Source: Henricia sp. BOLD:AAB3569 (lineage: Eukaryota; Echinodermata; Asteroidea; Spinulosida; Echinasteridae). Taken from it: a DNA stretch of 64,000 nucleotides. Under the pieces are notes generated by a model. The model ran no database searches. It had not been told where the DNA came from and saw only the letters and a list, made by a program, of their open reading frames with translations. The stretch covers positions 434,001-498,000 of the forward strand of contig JBBELK010000303.1 of the NCBI GenBank assembly GCA_037783545.1. The letters run 5' to 3'. Below are positions 11,270 to 23,186 of the stretch, one piece after another (positions within the stretch are counted from its first letter, which is position 1; each line of letters begins with the position of its first letter). The position numbers and the translations under genes were made by a program.

Positions 11270-13040
11270 ATTTGGAAGTAAGTAAACAGTGGTAAACCTG
11301 CAGATGTGGCAAGTGAACTTTCACTACAGTCACAGGGCGTCTGGCGGTTAGAGCATTCCGAGTTACAGTACATGACGCAAAAACCAGTCCCACCAAGGAT
11401 GGTGTGTGCTGTCCGCCGACGTTTGGAGATTTCCCACGGCCGGGTACTCCAGCCAAACACGGTGCAGTTTGTAGCAGTCGTGTTGCGACATTGGGCGGGA
11501 GTTTCACGACCACAGAGCCCGCACTTACTTGCCACACGAGGCTCATAGCGGCTGGAGGTAACGAAGAGATTTGTCTTGCTTTCAGTGTTAGCATTTCAGG
11601 TTTTGCTTTTCGAAAAAATACATTATAAAATGATATTTACATCATCCGTTGGTTTTGAGCTCGGCAGTGATGTTATCACCGGTCTTGTTTCTATACTGCA
11701 TTGCGTCATTTCATAAATGATAATGTAGTCACGTCAGGGATTTCGGAGAAAGGGGGAACCAGACTATGCATTCCGTTGTGCATAGTCATGTGCAATGATG
11801 AAATATCATAGAAAAATTTCGCCGCCGCCGCCCGGCCGCCACGAGGCTACATTTCCCCCCCAGTTTTGATCCATAAAAAAGTAGGCCTAGCACTAACTAA
11901 AACAATGTTCAAAACGGCAAAGACATACAGAAACAACTTAAAATTACCCGTTTGTTCCTTCTTCTATGATTGCCAATGCAAGTTCACTGCTCACTAAAAA
12001 GAAAACAAGAAGTAAGAAGAAGACTGACGCGACTAAAATCTTCAACAAAATTCTAATTTTCGGCCCTTTTTTTGGATGATTTATATATAGAAATGTTAAC
12101 AATAATGCCTTTTTATATTATTTTCTACAGAAAACACGAAAACAATTTAAGGCAAAATAAATTTTAAGAAAATGTTAACCATCTTGCCCCATTTTATTTT
12201 TTAAAAATCCCATTTTACCCCAAGACAATGTCTTTTACATAAATGTATAAAGATTGCGCAAAAACGTTTTTAAGAATTTACAACATTACTATACTTTTTA
12301 CAGAATGCGAGGTTTTTTGAGTGCATTTTGCAAGTACATGTAGGCCTATTGTTTAAAATTAATATGACGATTGCACTAGTATCACTTTCGGGTAAACATT
12401 TTCATTTTCCAGGTTTCAACTTTCATGGTGCGAAAATATTGTCACCAAACTAACAACGAGGGTCCCATATGGGCCTGATAGTGATAAACTCAATCAAAGA
12501 AGTTAAAAACCATGTATTTATGTATTTCGGGAAAAAACAACTGCTGTGAAAACAGCTTTCCAAGTGTTATATTTGTTCCACACAGGAAGATGGGTGCACA
12601 ACACACTGATTTGTGGACTATTAATTACATGGGTCCCTATATCCCATCTTGCCCCATTGACGGGGCAAAATGGGACATACATAAACAAAAATAGAAAATG
12701 CACTGAATTTAAACCATTTGTCATCAAAGCAAATGCAAAAAGGCACGGAATGGGAAAAAATTAGGTATGTTTTAATTTAAACTACTACTGTCTGTGTGCT
12801 TAATTGCGAATGTACAGTTTTGGCCCCAAAATTAGCGTGTCCCATCTTGCCCCAGCATACCCTATAGCTACGACGAGGAATGGAGCAATTTCGTCATTTG
12901 GTAATCAGTCTCACATGTAGGCCTATTTCATTTGAATTCGTCACTTGATTGTATGATAACATTCGATATTTTTACCTCTTCATATTTCTAATTTTCTACA
13001 TGCTGATTATGCTTGCCCCGTGGGCCTATAACAATGACAT
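11270..13040. other. Unassigned stretch with scattered CCCATCTTGCCCC motifs
   Basis: No gene can be supported. Around 12181, 12642 and 12838 the motif CATCTTGCCCC recurs. At 12642-12676 it faces its complement (GGGGCAAAATGGGA) to form a hairpin. The overlapping frames between 11227 and 11628 show no family resemblance. Confidence 0.4.
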
Positions 13041-13048
13041 GTAATTAT

Positions 13049-13662
13049 GTTTGTTGAAGATTCGGAATCATGAGACGAGCATGTGCAAGAAACTTTACCT
13101 AAAACGTTGTCCTTAAAAAGCTTGTCCACAAAGTTCTAACCATCCGACGAATTTGATCGATAATAAATTATTGAAATCGGTTGAACAAAGATCCTTACAG
13201 GATGTAGCCTACCTAGATGATCACCAGTCGAGACTTATAATTCGATTGAAATCTTACGACATTGAATGGACAAGTGTTGAAAGTGGTGGACCATTAATCA
13301 TAATTTCGAAATACCAAATCAGTGTAGCATTGCGGGTTTCACTCGTCTTCGGATGAAATTGAATTTAACCGGATATGAATCTGAATGAAAACAGTTTTAA
13401 AATGTTTGTTGAACCATCCTTCTTCAATGGTTGAACATTCGGAATCATGAGAGCAATTAAGTGCAATAAATTAAACTGAGAAGTTGTCCTTTAAAATAGC
13501 TTGTCCGCAAACATGGCAAAGCTCTATACTGATCATCCGATGAATTTGATTCGATAAATTATTGAAATGGGTTGAACAAAGACGAAATTAATCCTAACAT
13601 TCCGTAGATGATAATCACTAAAAAGGCGAATTCGATTGAAATGTTACGACATTGAATGCCAG
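13049..13662 (+). repeat. Diverged tandem duplication, ~385-bp unit
   Basis: About 13049-13275 and 13433-13662 share ATTCGGAATCATGAGA, AAATTATTGAAAT-x-GGTTGAACAAAG and GAAAT-x-TTACGACATTGAATG blocks in the same order. Both copies are non-coding. Confidence 0.7.
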
Positions 13663-13782
13663 GAAAAACATTAAAATTGGTTGACTCGATCATCTGGAAA
13701 GACCAATGAGAAATACATTTTAGCATATTTGCGCGATTCAGGCTTTTGTGTTGAATGATCGTTTGCAAAATGATTATTTAAA

Positions 13783-13818
13783 TATAATTCCCCTACAATA
13801 TATTGTGGGGGAATTATA
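13783..13818. repeat. Near-perfect 18-bp-arm palindrome
   Basis: TATAATTCCCCTACAATA is followed immediately by TATTGTGGGGGAATTATA, with a single mismatch and no loop. No adjacent gene suggests an operator or terminator role. Confidence 0.75.
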
Positions 13819-13939
13819 CCAAAATGGTATACCATTTTACTCTTGACAAAAAAAATCATGCGGTCTTTAATTGTGACCATTGTTTCATCAGCTGTCGCCA
13901 ACACTTTGGGTGACGTGGGGCCTATACTGTATAAGTCCA

Positions 13940-14290
13940 CCATGAAAGTGTGCCGGAGGTCTGGGGTTCTACATCGACGTGGACCAAACAGCCAAGATTT
14001 TGACAAAACGCATTATTATTTTACAAGCGGCGCCCCGGACACTGCTGTGTGCGCCGGAAAGTGAACGGCAACGTCGCGTCAAACCGCTCACGTGTATACG
14101 TACGATAACAAACAGCGATCGTTTTAGATTGGTTCCCGATTCCTATAGATTGGTTCGCTTATTGCGAAAATATATTTTCCTGTGTGGAATATGTGGACGG
14201 GAACCAGTCTACGATCGTTTAGGCTGTGGGCGCACGCGCACCCACTACACCCGTACCGTGCGTGTTTACATTTTATGGTCCACGTGCTCA
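13940..14290 (+). repeat. Dispersed repeat shared with 20770-21060
   Basis: The two segments share GACGTGGACCAAACAG, GACAAAACGCAT-like sequence, ATTATTATTTTACAAGC, GCGCCCC and, 250-300 bases later, GTTTACATTT followed by TGGTCCACG. The 20770 copy carries a pol III B-box-like GGTTCGATTCC; here it is mutated. It may be a SINE or the end of a larger element. Confidence 0.5.
14110..14225. mobile_element. Palindromic element with a TAGACTGGTTCC core
   Basis: AGCGATCGTTTTAGATTGG then TTCCCG is mirrored by CGGGAACCAGTCTACGATCG. It is nested inside the 13940-14290 repeat and relates by core sequence to 10063-10175. Confidence 0.6.
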
Positions 14291-14299
14291 GTGAAAGTT

Positions 14300-15815
14300 G
14301 AATCGGACACGAAGCGATGACATGCGGTAAAAGTAACGCATGTGTTGCGCTGTCAGTCGAACAGCTGACAACCACAACAACATGGACGATCCACTGGTTT
14401 CATGAGCTCTCGTATCTTGTAAAAAGAAAAGAGAGGAAAAGTTGCGTAAAGACGAGCTCAGGTCGTGGAACTCCCGTGTGCTGCCCAGCTCATAGTTTGT
14501 GCATGAGTTTCGCCCCTCTTTTCAACCGTCGACAGGCTTACTAGCTAGCGACAGACTACCATCGCAACCTGGTATGTGCGGTGAGTAATGCGGGAAAATC
14601 GGTACTGGGCATACACAGTACTACTACTAGGCTTGAGTTTGTGTTCGCAGTAATGTAGGCCTACAGTGGTGTACATACATGTAGTACTGACCGCGGAAGT
14701 CTTATTTGCCAGTGTAGACGAGGTTTCCAGGAATTAGAAGAGTGAGGGTGCAATCACCCGTTCTTGCAGTTCAGAGGTATACGTTCTGTACTCTGTTGCG
14801 CTTATTGCGTAAGCAGGGGAACTACAGTAACAAATGTTTCAGGTGCATACAAGTTTGAATACTGTAAAAACACGGCTATTTTTTACTGTACAATTACAGT
14901 TCCCGTTAAATGACGATCTGGGCACCGAAATAAACGGAAAATGGGTCTGGAAATTACAGGATTCCTGTCAGCAGGTCAGTGTACAGGGCAGGGAGAGGAT
15001 TTCTACAGGAACGTACATGTATAATAACAGTTTTTCCCCATAATATAACAGGATAGTACTGGCGTCCAAACTGCCAGGGAATTACCGTACAAATACAGGT
15101 TTAATATTTACAGTGTAGGTAAAAAAAATACATGTTACGGAATCAAATGGTGTTTTCTCTCCAAATTTCTGTACAAGTATTCATTAAAACTTTTAAAACA
15201 CTCCAGAAAGCTCAGGCAGTTGATATTTTTGTGCGAGTCGCTGAGCATTATTATTGAACACTACACCCATGTTTGTAAGCCAATATCTGAAATCGTCACA
15301 CAGTATTGAATTTATAAAGAAGTCTCAATAAAACAAATGTCACCACCTGAAGGGCATTACCAATTGATAAACGACAAAGCACTCTTGTCAGTCGCCAAAA
15401 CCTTCTCTCATTGCAATTTTCGGCGCCAGACATTCACCGAGCCTATGCACGATGAAATGCAAACAATAGTGGCTACACGTCCCTTAATAGAGTGCGGTTT
15501 AATTGGTTCTTTAGAACAACTTCGCACCCATCAAATAAGCAAACACTTTTGCCACAGTACATAATTTGCAGTTACCCAAAATGTTACTTCACAAGTTGAC
15601 AAGAACACCCGGACTAAAAGTGTCCATAGCAATGGTAACAAACTCCATATGATTTATTTCCCGTGAAAAATGCTACATTTGCAGGAGAAATTGCCAACTG
15701 AAAACAAATCATGGAAATGTCTATACAAGGCAGTTTATCAACATTATTCTTCAGGTACCGGTATGTATATAATGCTGTTGTTCCTGTTTTTAAAGTTTTC
15801 CAATCATAATTTGTC
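14300..15815. other. Unassigned stretch with TTACAGT-type repeats
   Basis: Between about 14826 and 15115 short ACAGTAA, TACTGTA and TTACAG motifs recur in both orientations, as in degenerate MITEs. Part of 15370-15595 (CTTGTCAGT, CGGCGCCAGACA, GTTACCCAAAATG) resembles 19625-19960. No gene can be supported. Confidence 0.4.
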
Positions 15816-15820
15816 TTTAA

Positions 15821-15940
15821 AGGCACAGGCTCGTCAGCAAAGCGCGCGCGCCAAATTCGTGCCACGAAATACGCAGCTCCATGCCTTCGCTATGGAGCTG
15901 CGTAGTTCGTGGCACGAATTTGGCGCGCGACACGACCAGC
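15821..15940. mobile_element. Hairpin MITE, copy 2
   Basis: It begins AGGCACAGGCTCGTCAGCAA right after TTAA (15817-15820) and shares the CAGCTCCATGCC...ATGGAGCTG centre with the copies at 9319 and 63186. The right arm degenerates near GGCGCGCGACACG, so the right terminus and its TTAA are lost. Confidence 0.8.
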
Positions 15941-16239
15941 ATTACGAGTAGAGTACATGTATCACACTGCATGCACGGTGTTTACAATCTGCGTCCGTTA
16001 CATTTGAATGCCCGCAATGCTCCAGATAGGCGACGAGATTTCTATCGCTTATTCCCCAGCGAAATGGGGCCGGTTTCAACAGGGCCTTGGTACGCACGAG
16101 TAGGGGAGTGCGTTAAAGGGGCACTGTTGCAAGTAACTACCGTGATTTTTGTATCACTTGACATGGATCACACACAAATTGTGTTGATGAGACAAGTTAT
16201 TTCTTTTCTGCACTACTCATCATGCAGCAAATGTGGCAT

Positions 16240-17310
16240 GTCCTGCGGTCGATTTCACAAAACTCCTCTTAGGATCGATCCTAGGATTTACTAGAAGAGT
16301 TCGAGCAGTAAGATCGGTCTTTGCTAAGACGTGTCCTGCGATCGATTTCACAAAACCCGTCTTTTACAAGACAAGTCGCAACTGCTTATTATACATTTAT
16401 CAACGGCTGTACCATGTTTGTTAACAGTAGTACCAAATACAACAGTTGTCGGGAAAACAGAACGCACATTACAAATCAAAATGGCCGACTTTGTAGTGTC
16501 ATCTGCTTGGCGTATCGCATTTTGTCGGCAGTTATGAAAGGTACATAACGTGAAAAAAGTCGATGCACTTGAAAAAAGTCGATGCACTTGAACTATAGAT
16601 GTAGGCTATGTAGGCTAGGCCTATCGTTCGGCTGTACAAATGGCACACTTGCATTTATGTGCATAGCAGTATGCTTGACGGTAAAGAAAAACATTAAATG
16701 TATAGGCTATTATTCTAATTTACATAAATGTATCTTTTTTTCGGGAGTATCGCGCGCTAGTACTAGCACGCGCGCGCGCACCACAAGTAACTTTCAGTCT
16801 GTGCTCAATCAACAGTACAAATGTACATATTTTATGGTTGTTATTGTATGGATATATTTTGCCGAAATATAAATCCGTGCTTTACTCGTGTATTAAAACA
16901 TTGAGAAACCTAGCTAGGGCTACAGCAAGTTATATGGCTTCACGTGGATGGACATACTTGAATGCCTCAACCTTTTTCGGTAAGTGCTTTTCTGCGATTT
17001 AAATTACGCCTCAAGGAAAATTATGTATGTTTGACCGCCTGCTGCTGCCGTATGCCGGGCTAGCTTCCCGTTCGGCAAGCAGAAGATAAGTACCTTCGGT
17101 AACTACACTTACTCCATGCATTCGTACAGGTAAAGACGACCCAAACATCGATCTTAAGTTAGGAAGAGTTCGGCCGTGTTGCCATGGGAAACAGGACGAA
17201 TTGAACACATCTAATAAGTTTTGTGAAATCAGTCCTAGGATTAGTTCCAAGATAAGACGAGTTACACTTCCTAGGACGAATCTTAGCGCTTTGTGAAATC
17301 GGCCCCTGAA
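16240..17310. repeat. Scattered ends of a GATTTCACAAA inverted-repeat family
   Basis: CGATTTCACAAAAC occurs at about 16250 and 16344 on the plus strand. Its complement occurs at about 17218 (TTTTGTGAAATC) and 17291 (CTTTGTGAAATCGGCCCC). The sequence between is non-coding and includes an 18-bp tandem duplication (GTCGATGCACTTGAAAAAA-like, about 16545-16590). This may be one broken element or several nested copies of a MITE family related to 23024-23186. Confidence 0.45.
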
Positions 17311-17570
17311 CTTGAAGTGTTGTTTGATCATCAATTCTCAAATTAAGTGCCCACTTCAGTTGATTCCACAAATTTCCATGGGGTTGAGCCTATGGGAGTT
17401 TGATGGCCATATCATCCGGTCAATTTCTTGATTCTCTAAAAGCTCACTAACCACTCTTTCCCTATCGTCATCCATGCCATTTTTGAATAGTGGTAATTTA
17501 ACCTTTAAATGCTGCTTATTCATGCATTGCAATAGGTATATATATAGGCCCATCACCTTCAATGCAAGTT

Positions 17571-17826
17571 TTCACCTCTGGCGTCCCGGGTTCGAATCCG
17601 GGGCGTGTATGTGGATTGGGTTTGCAGTCCCTACTTGGCCGCGTGGGTTTTCCCCTGGGGCATTTCTCTGGGGGTTTTCCTCCCACTTCTAAAACTGCAA
17701 CTCCTTCTTCGTCATCTCAAGTTGATAATATAGTATAGTTAAAGCTAAAATCGTATAGTTGATGGCATAAAGGGCCTTAGTTGCCGAAGATGCCATAAAA
17801 TATACAACAACAACAACAACAACAAC
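17571..17826 (+). mobile_element. tRNA-derived SINE with (AAC)n tail, 5'-truncated
   Basis: It contains a perfect pol III B box, GGTTCGAATCC (17589-17599). A GTGGGTTTTCCCC...TTTTCCTCCCAC central region follows, then a body ending GATGCCATAAAATATAC and (ACA)n. It is bounded by a 10-bp target duplication AATGCAAGTT (17561-17570 and 17827-17836). The A box present in other copies is missing here, so this copy is truncated at the 5' end. Other copies are at 40778-41061, 51615-51860 and 53242-53531. Confidence 0.9.
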
Positions 17827-17839
17827 AATGCAAGTTCAT

Positions 17840-18765
17840 TCATTTCATCACTTTCATTCATCGCACTCTTTTACACCAAGTTCCGTGTAATTCCGAAATT
17901 TGCTGGTGGACGGATGAAGCGCCCCTTGTGGGACAACTAGTGCCGATTTAAAGGTTTTGTGAAGTGATAATTAACAACCAAATGGTTTTACACACAAATT
18001 AAAAGATTCAAGCTGACCTTTTCTCTACTCATTTTTATGACAAGCGAGGGCGCTGTTTATTTCTGGTCATAGAGGGAACCCACAGTTGAACAACAGAGAA
18101 AGAACATTACATTTCAAACAGTAACAGTACCCAATTGATCAATTTTTGGCTCAAACAAACTTGTTAGGATTGTTGCAAATGTTAGATTGTTGCAAATCTC
18201 AGGACACAACATATTTTTACATGCTTCACGGCGTATGGGAGTCGGGAAACAAGGCATCACTTTTGACGTCATCCATGCAATCGTTACATGGTTGACGTCA
18301 TGATACCTCCAAAAATTCCAAATATGGAGCAGAAAGTAGTTGCATTAGTTGCAGAGTTTATCATTAAATTTATGAAAACGAAATACAAACGAGAAAAATG
18401 TTAAAACATTTCTTATCAGAAATCCCAGGATAGTTGGGGAAAATGTTTTGTTCTTGTGTAGATATATAGCATTAAAGTTGTTTCAGAAATGTTAAATCTT
18501 AACACAGTGTTGAATCTATAACTTTTGTTACACTGTGATTGATTTTGGCCGTTTTTTCGCAAAGTTTTCGTTTTGTCGTTTTGTCCGTTATTTGTTTGAT
18601 GTTTACTTTGTCTGATTGTAAATTAATCCACTTGCAGTTTTAATTTAATTGTCTACCTATTTACTTTTTGTTTTGCTTCAGTTTGTCTTTAATCTGTCTT
18701 GGGCCTTTTTGTCCGCCAATAAAAATAGACTTGCACTGAAATCAACAGAACTGTACGTAGTTTTT
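17840..18765. other. Unassigned non-coding stretch
   Basis: AT-rich sequence without a supportable gene, repeat or RNA. Confidence 0.5.
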
Positions 18766-19596
18766 AGGGACACACCTTCTTTGTTGGGCTATTTTGGGCT
18801 CGAAATGGACCCATACATTATTCTGAAGCGTTTTCGAGAGTAAATCAGATATATCCTGAAAGGACGCCGTCAAATTTGGCCGTTTTTGAGCACTTTTGAA
18901 AAATTCAAGGTCACGTGATTTTTTGGAACCAAATTCTGGTTCCGAAAAGTCACGTGGTCTTGTGAGTTAGTTGTATTTCCAGCCGTATACAAGTTTGTTA
19001 CTGCACAACTGCACCAAATTCAACTCTGATTTCCCCCAAATATTTATAAGTAATTGACAAAAGAAAGACTTTTTATACAGGTACGAAACAGAGTTAAACA
19101 TAAGTATGAAAATTCGAACGTAATTGTTTGTTTCGAGAGTCCAGAAAACGGGAGCGAGTGCGTGCTACGGCAGGCTACCGTGGAGTGTAGGATATTTGCC
19201 CCGCGCAGCACGGCAAATAGCCTGAGTGAACACACGACCGGGTGTGTTGCTTCGTTGTACGTTCGTGAAGAAAAAACATGATGCCAACTTCTCAAAAGAA
19301 AACGGAAATTCCTATTCGGTCGTCCGGGCTGTCCAGTGAAATCGTGAGCAGAAAATTTGGGATATCCTGAGCAGGAGAAGAGCGAATCGTTTGTGACAAA
19401 GTCGTGAGGCTCGCGCGTATAGTTGCAACGGCTGGTAAAGCGTATAACCCGTCTTTTGACCGTTTTTTTAAATTTTGCACTTCTTTAGTAAAAAACGGGA
19501 TATTTTGATGATCTTTTTTTCACAACGACCATTAATAACGTATTGTCAATGCTCCTACATCACTAAATCATGTAAACATTAGGCCGGTGTGTACCT
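18766..19596 (+). mobile_element. TTAA-family element, copy with GACACACC and GCCGGTGTGTACC ends
   Basis: The left end AGGGACACACC and right end GGCCGGTGTGTACCT form short terminal inverted repeats. TTAA follows at 19597-19600; the left site has decayed to TTTTA. About 150 bp in lies a hairpin (GTCACGTG...CACGTGGTC, around 18910-18960). The right portion has GTTTGTGACAAAGTCGTGAG and TCACAACGACCATTAAT blocks shared with 50702-51502. It is non-autonomous: no transposase frame is visible. Confidence 0.85.
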
Positions 19597-19974
19597 TTAA
19601 TATTGATTTGCAACAAAAATGCGGTGATATATGACAGAGCCCTCCTGTCAGTTGGGAATTGCGACCTTCTGATTCAGTGCAATTTGTCGGCGCCAGACAG
19701 TCAGACCAGTGACCGGATTGTGTATCAGATTATCATCCTAAACAATAAGGGCTTTTTTTACTTACAGATTGCGGTTTGGTTCTATGTCAATTCGCATCCG
19801 ATAACATTAGCAAGAGGCCATTCGCGCTTAACCTTGATTCGGTCATAAACACTCTGCTGTTGCCAGTTTGTGCATTGGAAGTCTGGACAAAAAGAGAACA
19901 CGGAACTTGTTTAATTCATCCATGGTGCAAGTTACCCAATTTGTAACAAAATGCCTTTTCACACTATGAACGTT

Positions 19975-20170
19975 CGACCCGACGACCCGTGTCGAAATCT
20001 ACACGGTTCTACCCCGTGTATATAGACTTTAAAAAAATTAACACGGCTCCGATCCAATCGGCTACGTTTTCACACTACTGAACGCAACACCGGCATTTTG
20101 TCTACACGTGTAAGGTTTCGACCCGTGTATCGTGCGATCGTTTCACACTACACACACGGGCCCGCGGGTT
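19975..20170. repeat. ACCCGTGT-rich inverted-repeat cluster
   Basis: ACCCGTGT, CTACACGG and related words recur in both orientations with TTTCACACTA motifs between about 19955 and 20170. It is probably a degraded MITE with internal repeats. Confidence 0.4.
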
Positions 20171-20769
20171 CATCTACTAGTATTCAAACTGTGGACGTTT
20201 TCTCTGGTTTAACAAAGGGAACAATATCGTCCGCGATTGCCAAGCGAACGTCCGCTGTTCCAATCGTGTAGAAACAAACGAGAGGAGTAGGTAAACAAAA
20301 ACCTATATCCAAACAAAAGAGGAACAAGGGGACGTCCGCGAATGGAGGTGAATTCACACCTGGGCCCACGTTGTGACGGGTCAAATCGGAAAATCCCCCA
20401 CATTGCTTAGCAGCGAGTCATCTCATTCTCCAAATTTTGCTTATTTCGTGTACCATCGAGCTATAGTTTTGGATAGAATTGTCAGCCCAAATGGCCAACA
20501 TAATTATAGCAGCTACTTTATGAAGTAAAATATTGGGTCACTGCAAATACAAAATGGGGCTCTGACTACGTTTAGTCCATTATGCATGATTAAAAGTAGC
20601 CTACATTGTACAAGCATATACAGTAGCTGTTTTCGCGTGCCCGAAATTCTGTCAGTTGCCTAGCAACTGGCTCTACACTAAAATAAACTTTATAATTAAG
20701 CAAACACGTCACACCTCGGCCGAGTCGGCTCGTTCTCACAGACCGTATGATGGAAAGACCCCGTATATG

Positions 20770-21060
20770 CGACTATTCTTCTTCTATTCGGTTTGTTGGA
20801 GGTCTCGGGTTCGATTCCCGACGTGGACCAAACAGATTTCGACAAAACACATGATTTAGGTAAATCATGGCTTTAATTATTATTTTACAAGCAGCGCCCC
20901 ATAACAAGTCTGTGTGTGAAAAATGATGGCGATCGACGTACACGTACGTCCATACCATACTGCATGTACGGTACTTGCAAAAACATTGCAAACAACGACC
21001 GTTAAAACATTATAGCGCCACCGCACGGTTTGTTTACATTTGCTGGTCCACGTTCTTTAA
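20770..21060 (+). repeat. Dispersed repeat with a pol III B-box-like site, second copy
   Basis: GGTTCGATTCC at about 20809-20819 fits the tRNA/SINE B-box consensus and is followed by CGACGTGGACCAAACAG. The segment parallels 13940-14290. No tRNA cloverleaf can be drawn, so this is not a tRNA gene. A SINE is possible but no A-rich tail is evident. Confidence 0.5.
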
Positions 21061-21403
21061 ACATAAGTGTATTTTGACGTCACAAATAAAGCCGCCTTTT
21101 CATAGGTCCGTTTTTTATCCGTCGTCTGTTTTTCATCCGTACTATATGCGTCTGAATCGCTCTATAGACGAACAAGCGCAGCGCACACGCAATAGGTCAC
21201 AGTACAACACGACAATCATTACCACGGTGTATACCGCGCCGTACCGTTATAAAAAATACAGGTCATGATGTACAGTAACACCCACGCATATGTAATTTAC
21301 TGCACAGTGTATATCAGTGGAGTTATTGTACTAATTATGCGGCTGGCCTGTTGCAAGCAGCACGTACGTACGTACGTATACGTACATGTACTAGTACTAG
21401 TAA

Positions 21404-21745
21404 CCTATTTGCACAACGCCTTTGTTTCCGTCCGACTCCGGCATCTATAGGGTTTAGATATGGGTTAGATGGATTGAGCATAGAAACCGAAGCCATAGGA
21501 AAGCTCAGCAATGAGGAAGGAGGTCGGGTGGGCGGGGGAAAAAAAGGTATATATATAATAATACTCACCAGAAGCTGGCCGCCGAGGCCAAACTATTATC
21601 TTACCACCGTTGAGACATACAACCGTATACCGTCCTCTGCCGACTCGTTCCTTCTCGTCCAAATACTCCCCACCTGCCACCTTGGTATACTCGAGACTGC
21701 GTAGATTCCTACGCAGCCCTCAACGTCGGCGGTTGTGCAAATAGT
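21404..21745. mobile_element. Small element with CTATTTGCACAAC ends and a 3' hairpin
   Basis: It begins CTATTTGCACAACGCC and ends GGCGGTTGTGCAAATAG, a terminal inverted repeat. A stem-loop CTGCGTAG-ATTC-CTACGCAG lies about 30 bp before the right end. The first 75 bp repeat immediately after it (21750-21819), and the last ~64 bp recur exactly at 30409-30472. Short end repeats plus a 3' hairpin recall Helentron-like non-autonomous elements, but that class assignment is tentative. Confidence 0.6.
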
Positions 21746-21749
21746 AACC

Positions 21750-21820
21750 TATTTGCACAACGCCTTTGTTTCCGTCCGACTCCGGCATCTATAGGGTTTA
21801 GATATGGGTTAGATGGATTT
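21750..21820 (+). repeat. Detached left-end copy of the CTATTTGCACAAC element
   Basis: CTATTTGCACAACGCCTTTG followed by CATCTATAGGGTTTAGATAT duplicates 21404-21475 almost exactly. It sits four bases after the complete element, creating a palindrome GTTGTGCAAATAG-TAAC-CTATTTGCACAAC at the junction. Confidence 0.8.
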
Positions 21821-22075
21821 CGCCAAAACCTGCCCTCTTAGGCCGCCGAGAACCCCCAAACCTGCCCAAATACACCCCAATCCTTACCCAAACCTCAAAC
21901 GAAAGCGGGAGACTGTATCAGATAGAAAGGAAAGAAAAACTGGACTAGTTGTCTTGCTGCCTTTCTTTCATTTTATTTTCTTCTCTTTTCTTTTCTCAAG
22001 CTGTCGCTGCCTATAAAATTGATTAAGAAACAAAATGGGTAGTTTTGTTAGTAGGTGATGGCATTTTTAGACATA

Positions 22076-22342
22076 TCAGCTGCATGTAGATGGTGGGAAA
22101 GCTACGCGGGCCCCGAGGCCCGAGTTCAGACGCCTATAGAATTGTCCGACGATATCTGCCATTGGACTTTGTTCAGCTGTGGAGACGGCGTCGCGTAATA
22201 CCTGGACCGTGCTCTGACGCCTCATAACTCTCTCAACCTGGGTATAGTGCTTGTACGTCTTCCGCGACGCCCATTGGCAGTGGTCCATCACCTGCTCGTC
22301 CGATGCATCCAGGAGCCGCAGTGTGGTTGCTACCCATGGCAC
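22076..22342 (-). pseudogene. Tyrosine recombinase C-terminus, DIRS/Ngaro-like retrotransposon
   Basis: The minus-strand frame contains ASDEQVMDHCQWASRKTYKH followed by YTQ. This resembles the end of tyrosine recombinase domains, where a H-x-x-W-x-S block precedes the nucleophile tyrosine. In DIRS-order retrotransposons the recombinase integrates the cDNA in place of a DDE integrase. Only the last third of the domain is visible and upstream parts are shifted out of frame. It is the downstream-most gene of the decayed minus-strand element spanning about 22.0-26.0 kb. The match is by motif only; an unrelated YR transposon such as Crypton is a less likely alternative given the RT upstream. Confidence 0.55.
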
Positions 22343-23023
22343 GGCTGTTGTGCGCTCTCAAAAGCTGGTTTTCAGGGTTGTCTGTTGCGGCAAAATACAT
22401 CTTCAGCCGTGAATTCGGTCCGTTAACAGGCGAAGGGTTTGTTTACGAGGACTCTGCGATTGGCCGCCAAGGGGCGAAAGATCAACCAGACTTTGAACTG
22501 CGCCGACTGGATCCATCTTTCCTTGGTCCTGCAACTTTGGAATCATTATCAATGATGAGACACCCTCACTTACCGTCTTGCCAATAGTGTGGCTGAATAA
22601 AAAATCGCCTCCTTCGATCCTTGTTATTTTTCAGGTTCCGATTCCTCCTAGGTCACCAGCTCTGTCTCCGGCCCATTATAGGCAGAGTAAAAGGGCCAAG
22701 TCTCGTTGTACCACGTAGCGCTAGGGGAAAAGACCTTCGCCTTTGCCAAGTCTCCAGGATCGGTCAGTGATCTCTTTCACCGACCATCGTAACTTATCAG
22801 AAAACAATGGAATTGCCTGCTTTGAAGTAATGTGAGACTCAGCCTGCTCCAGCTGCATTGCGTTCATGTATCTACGAACTTGGTGAGAGATGCAAGGGTT
22901 TGCGAACTTTTATCCCACTCGCCAGACTTCGGTCTTACCGAATGAGTTAAAGTATGCCCTTATCTGCCCAACATAAGAGTCCACGGTGCATGCCGCTAAT
23001 ATAAGCGGGCACCCACAAGAGCG

Positions 23024-23186
23024 GCGGCCGATTTCACGAAAGAGTGCGCAGCCTGCGCAACTTTTGCAAAATGGCGCAAGCCCTATAGCTTGCGTGTAAT
23101 TTTCACAGGAATGTTGCGCAGCCTACGCAATAAAATGTTGCGCAAGCGGACTTACGCAGTGCGTAAGGATTCGTGAAATCGGCCGC
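23024..23186. mobile_element. MITE nested in the DIRS-like element
   Basis: Perfect 17-bp terminal inverted repeats GCGGCCGATTTCACGAA / TTCGTGAAATCGGCCGC flank a GCGCA-rich interior with GTTGCGCA motifs in both orientations. The ends are related to the GATTTCACAAA family at 16240-17310. It interrupts the minus-strand retrotransposon between the recombinase and SGNH remnants, so it is the younger insertion. Confidence 0.8.

Noticed and set aside
11227..11628. Overlapping frames of 74-109 codons on both strands
   Set aside because: Mutually overlapping, no conserved motif, no splice context. Likely chance in GC-richer DNA.
17581..17600. tRNA gene suggested by the perfect B box
   Set aside because: The context is a SINE with target duplication and (AAC)n tail, and no cloverleaf is possible.
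20800..20830. tRNA gene suggested by GGTTCGATTCC
   Set aside because: No matching acceptor, D or anticodon stems can be drawn around the B box. The segment is part of a dispersed repeat.
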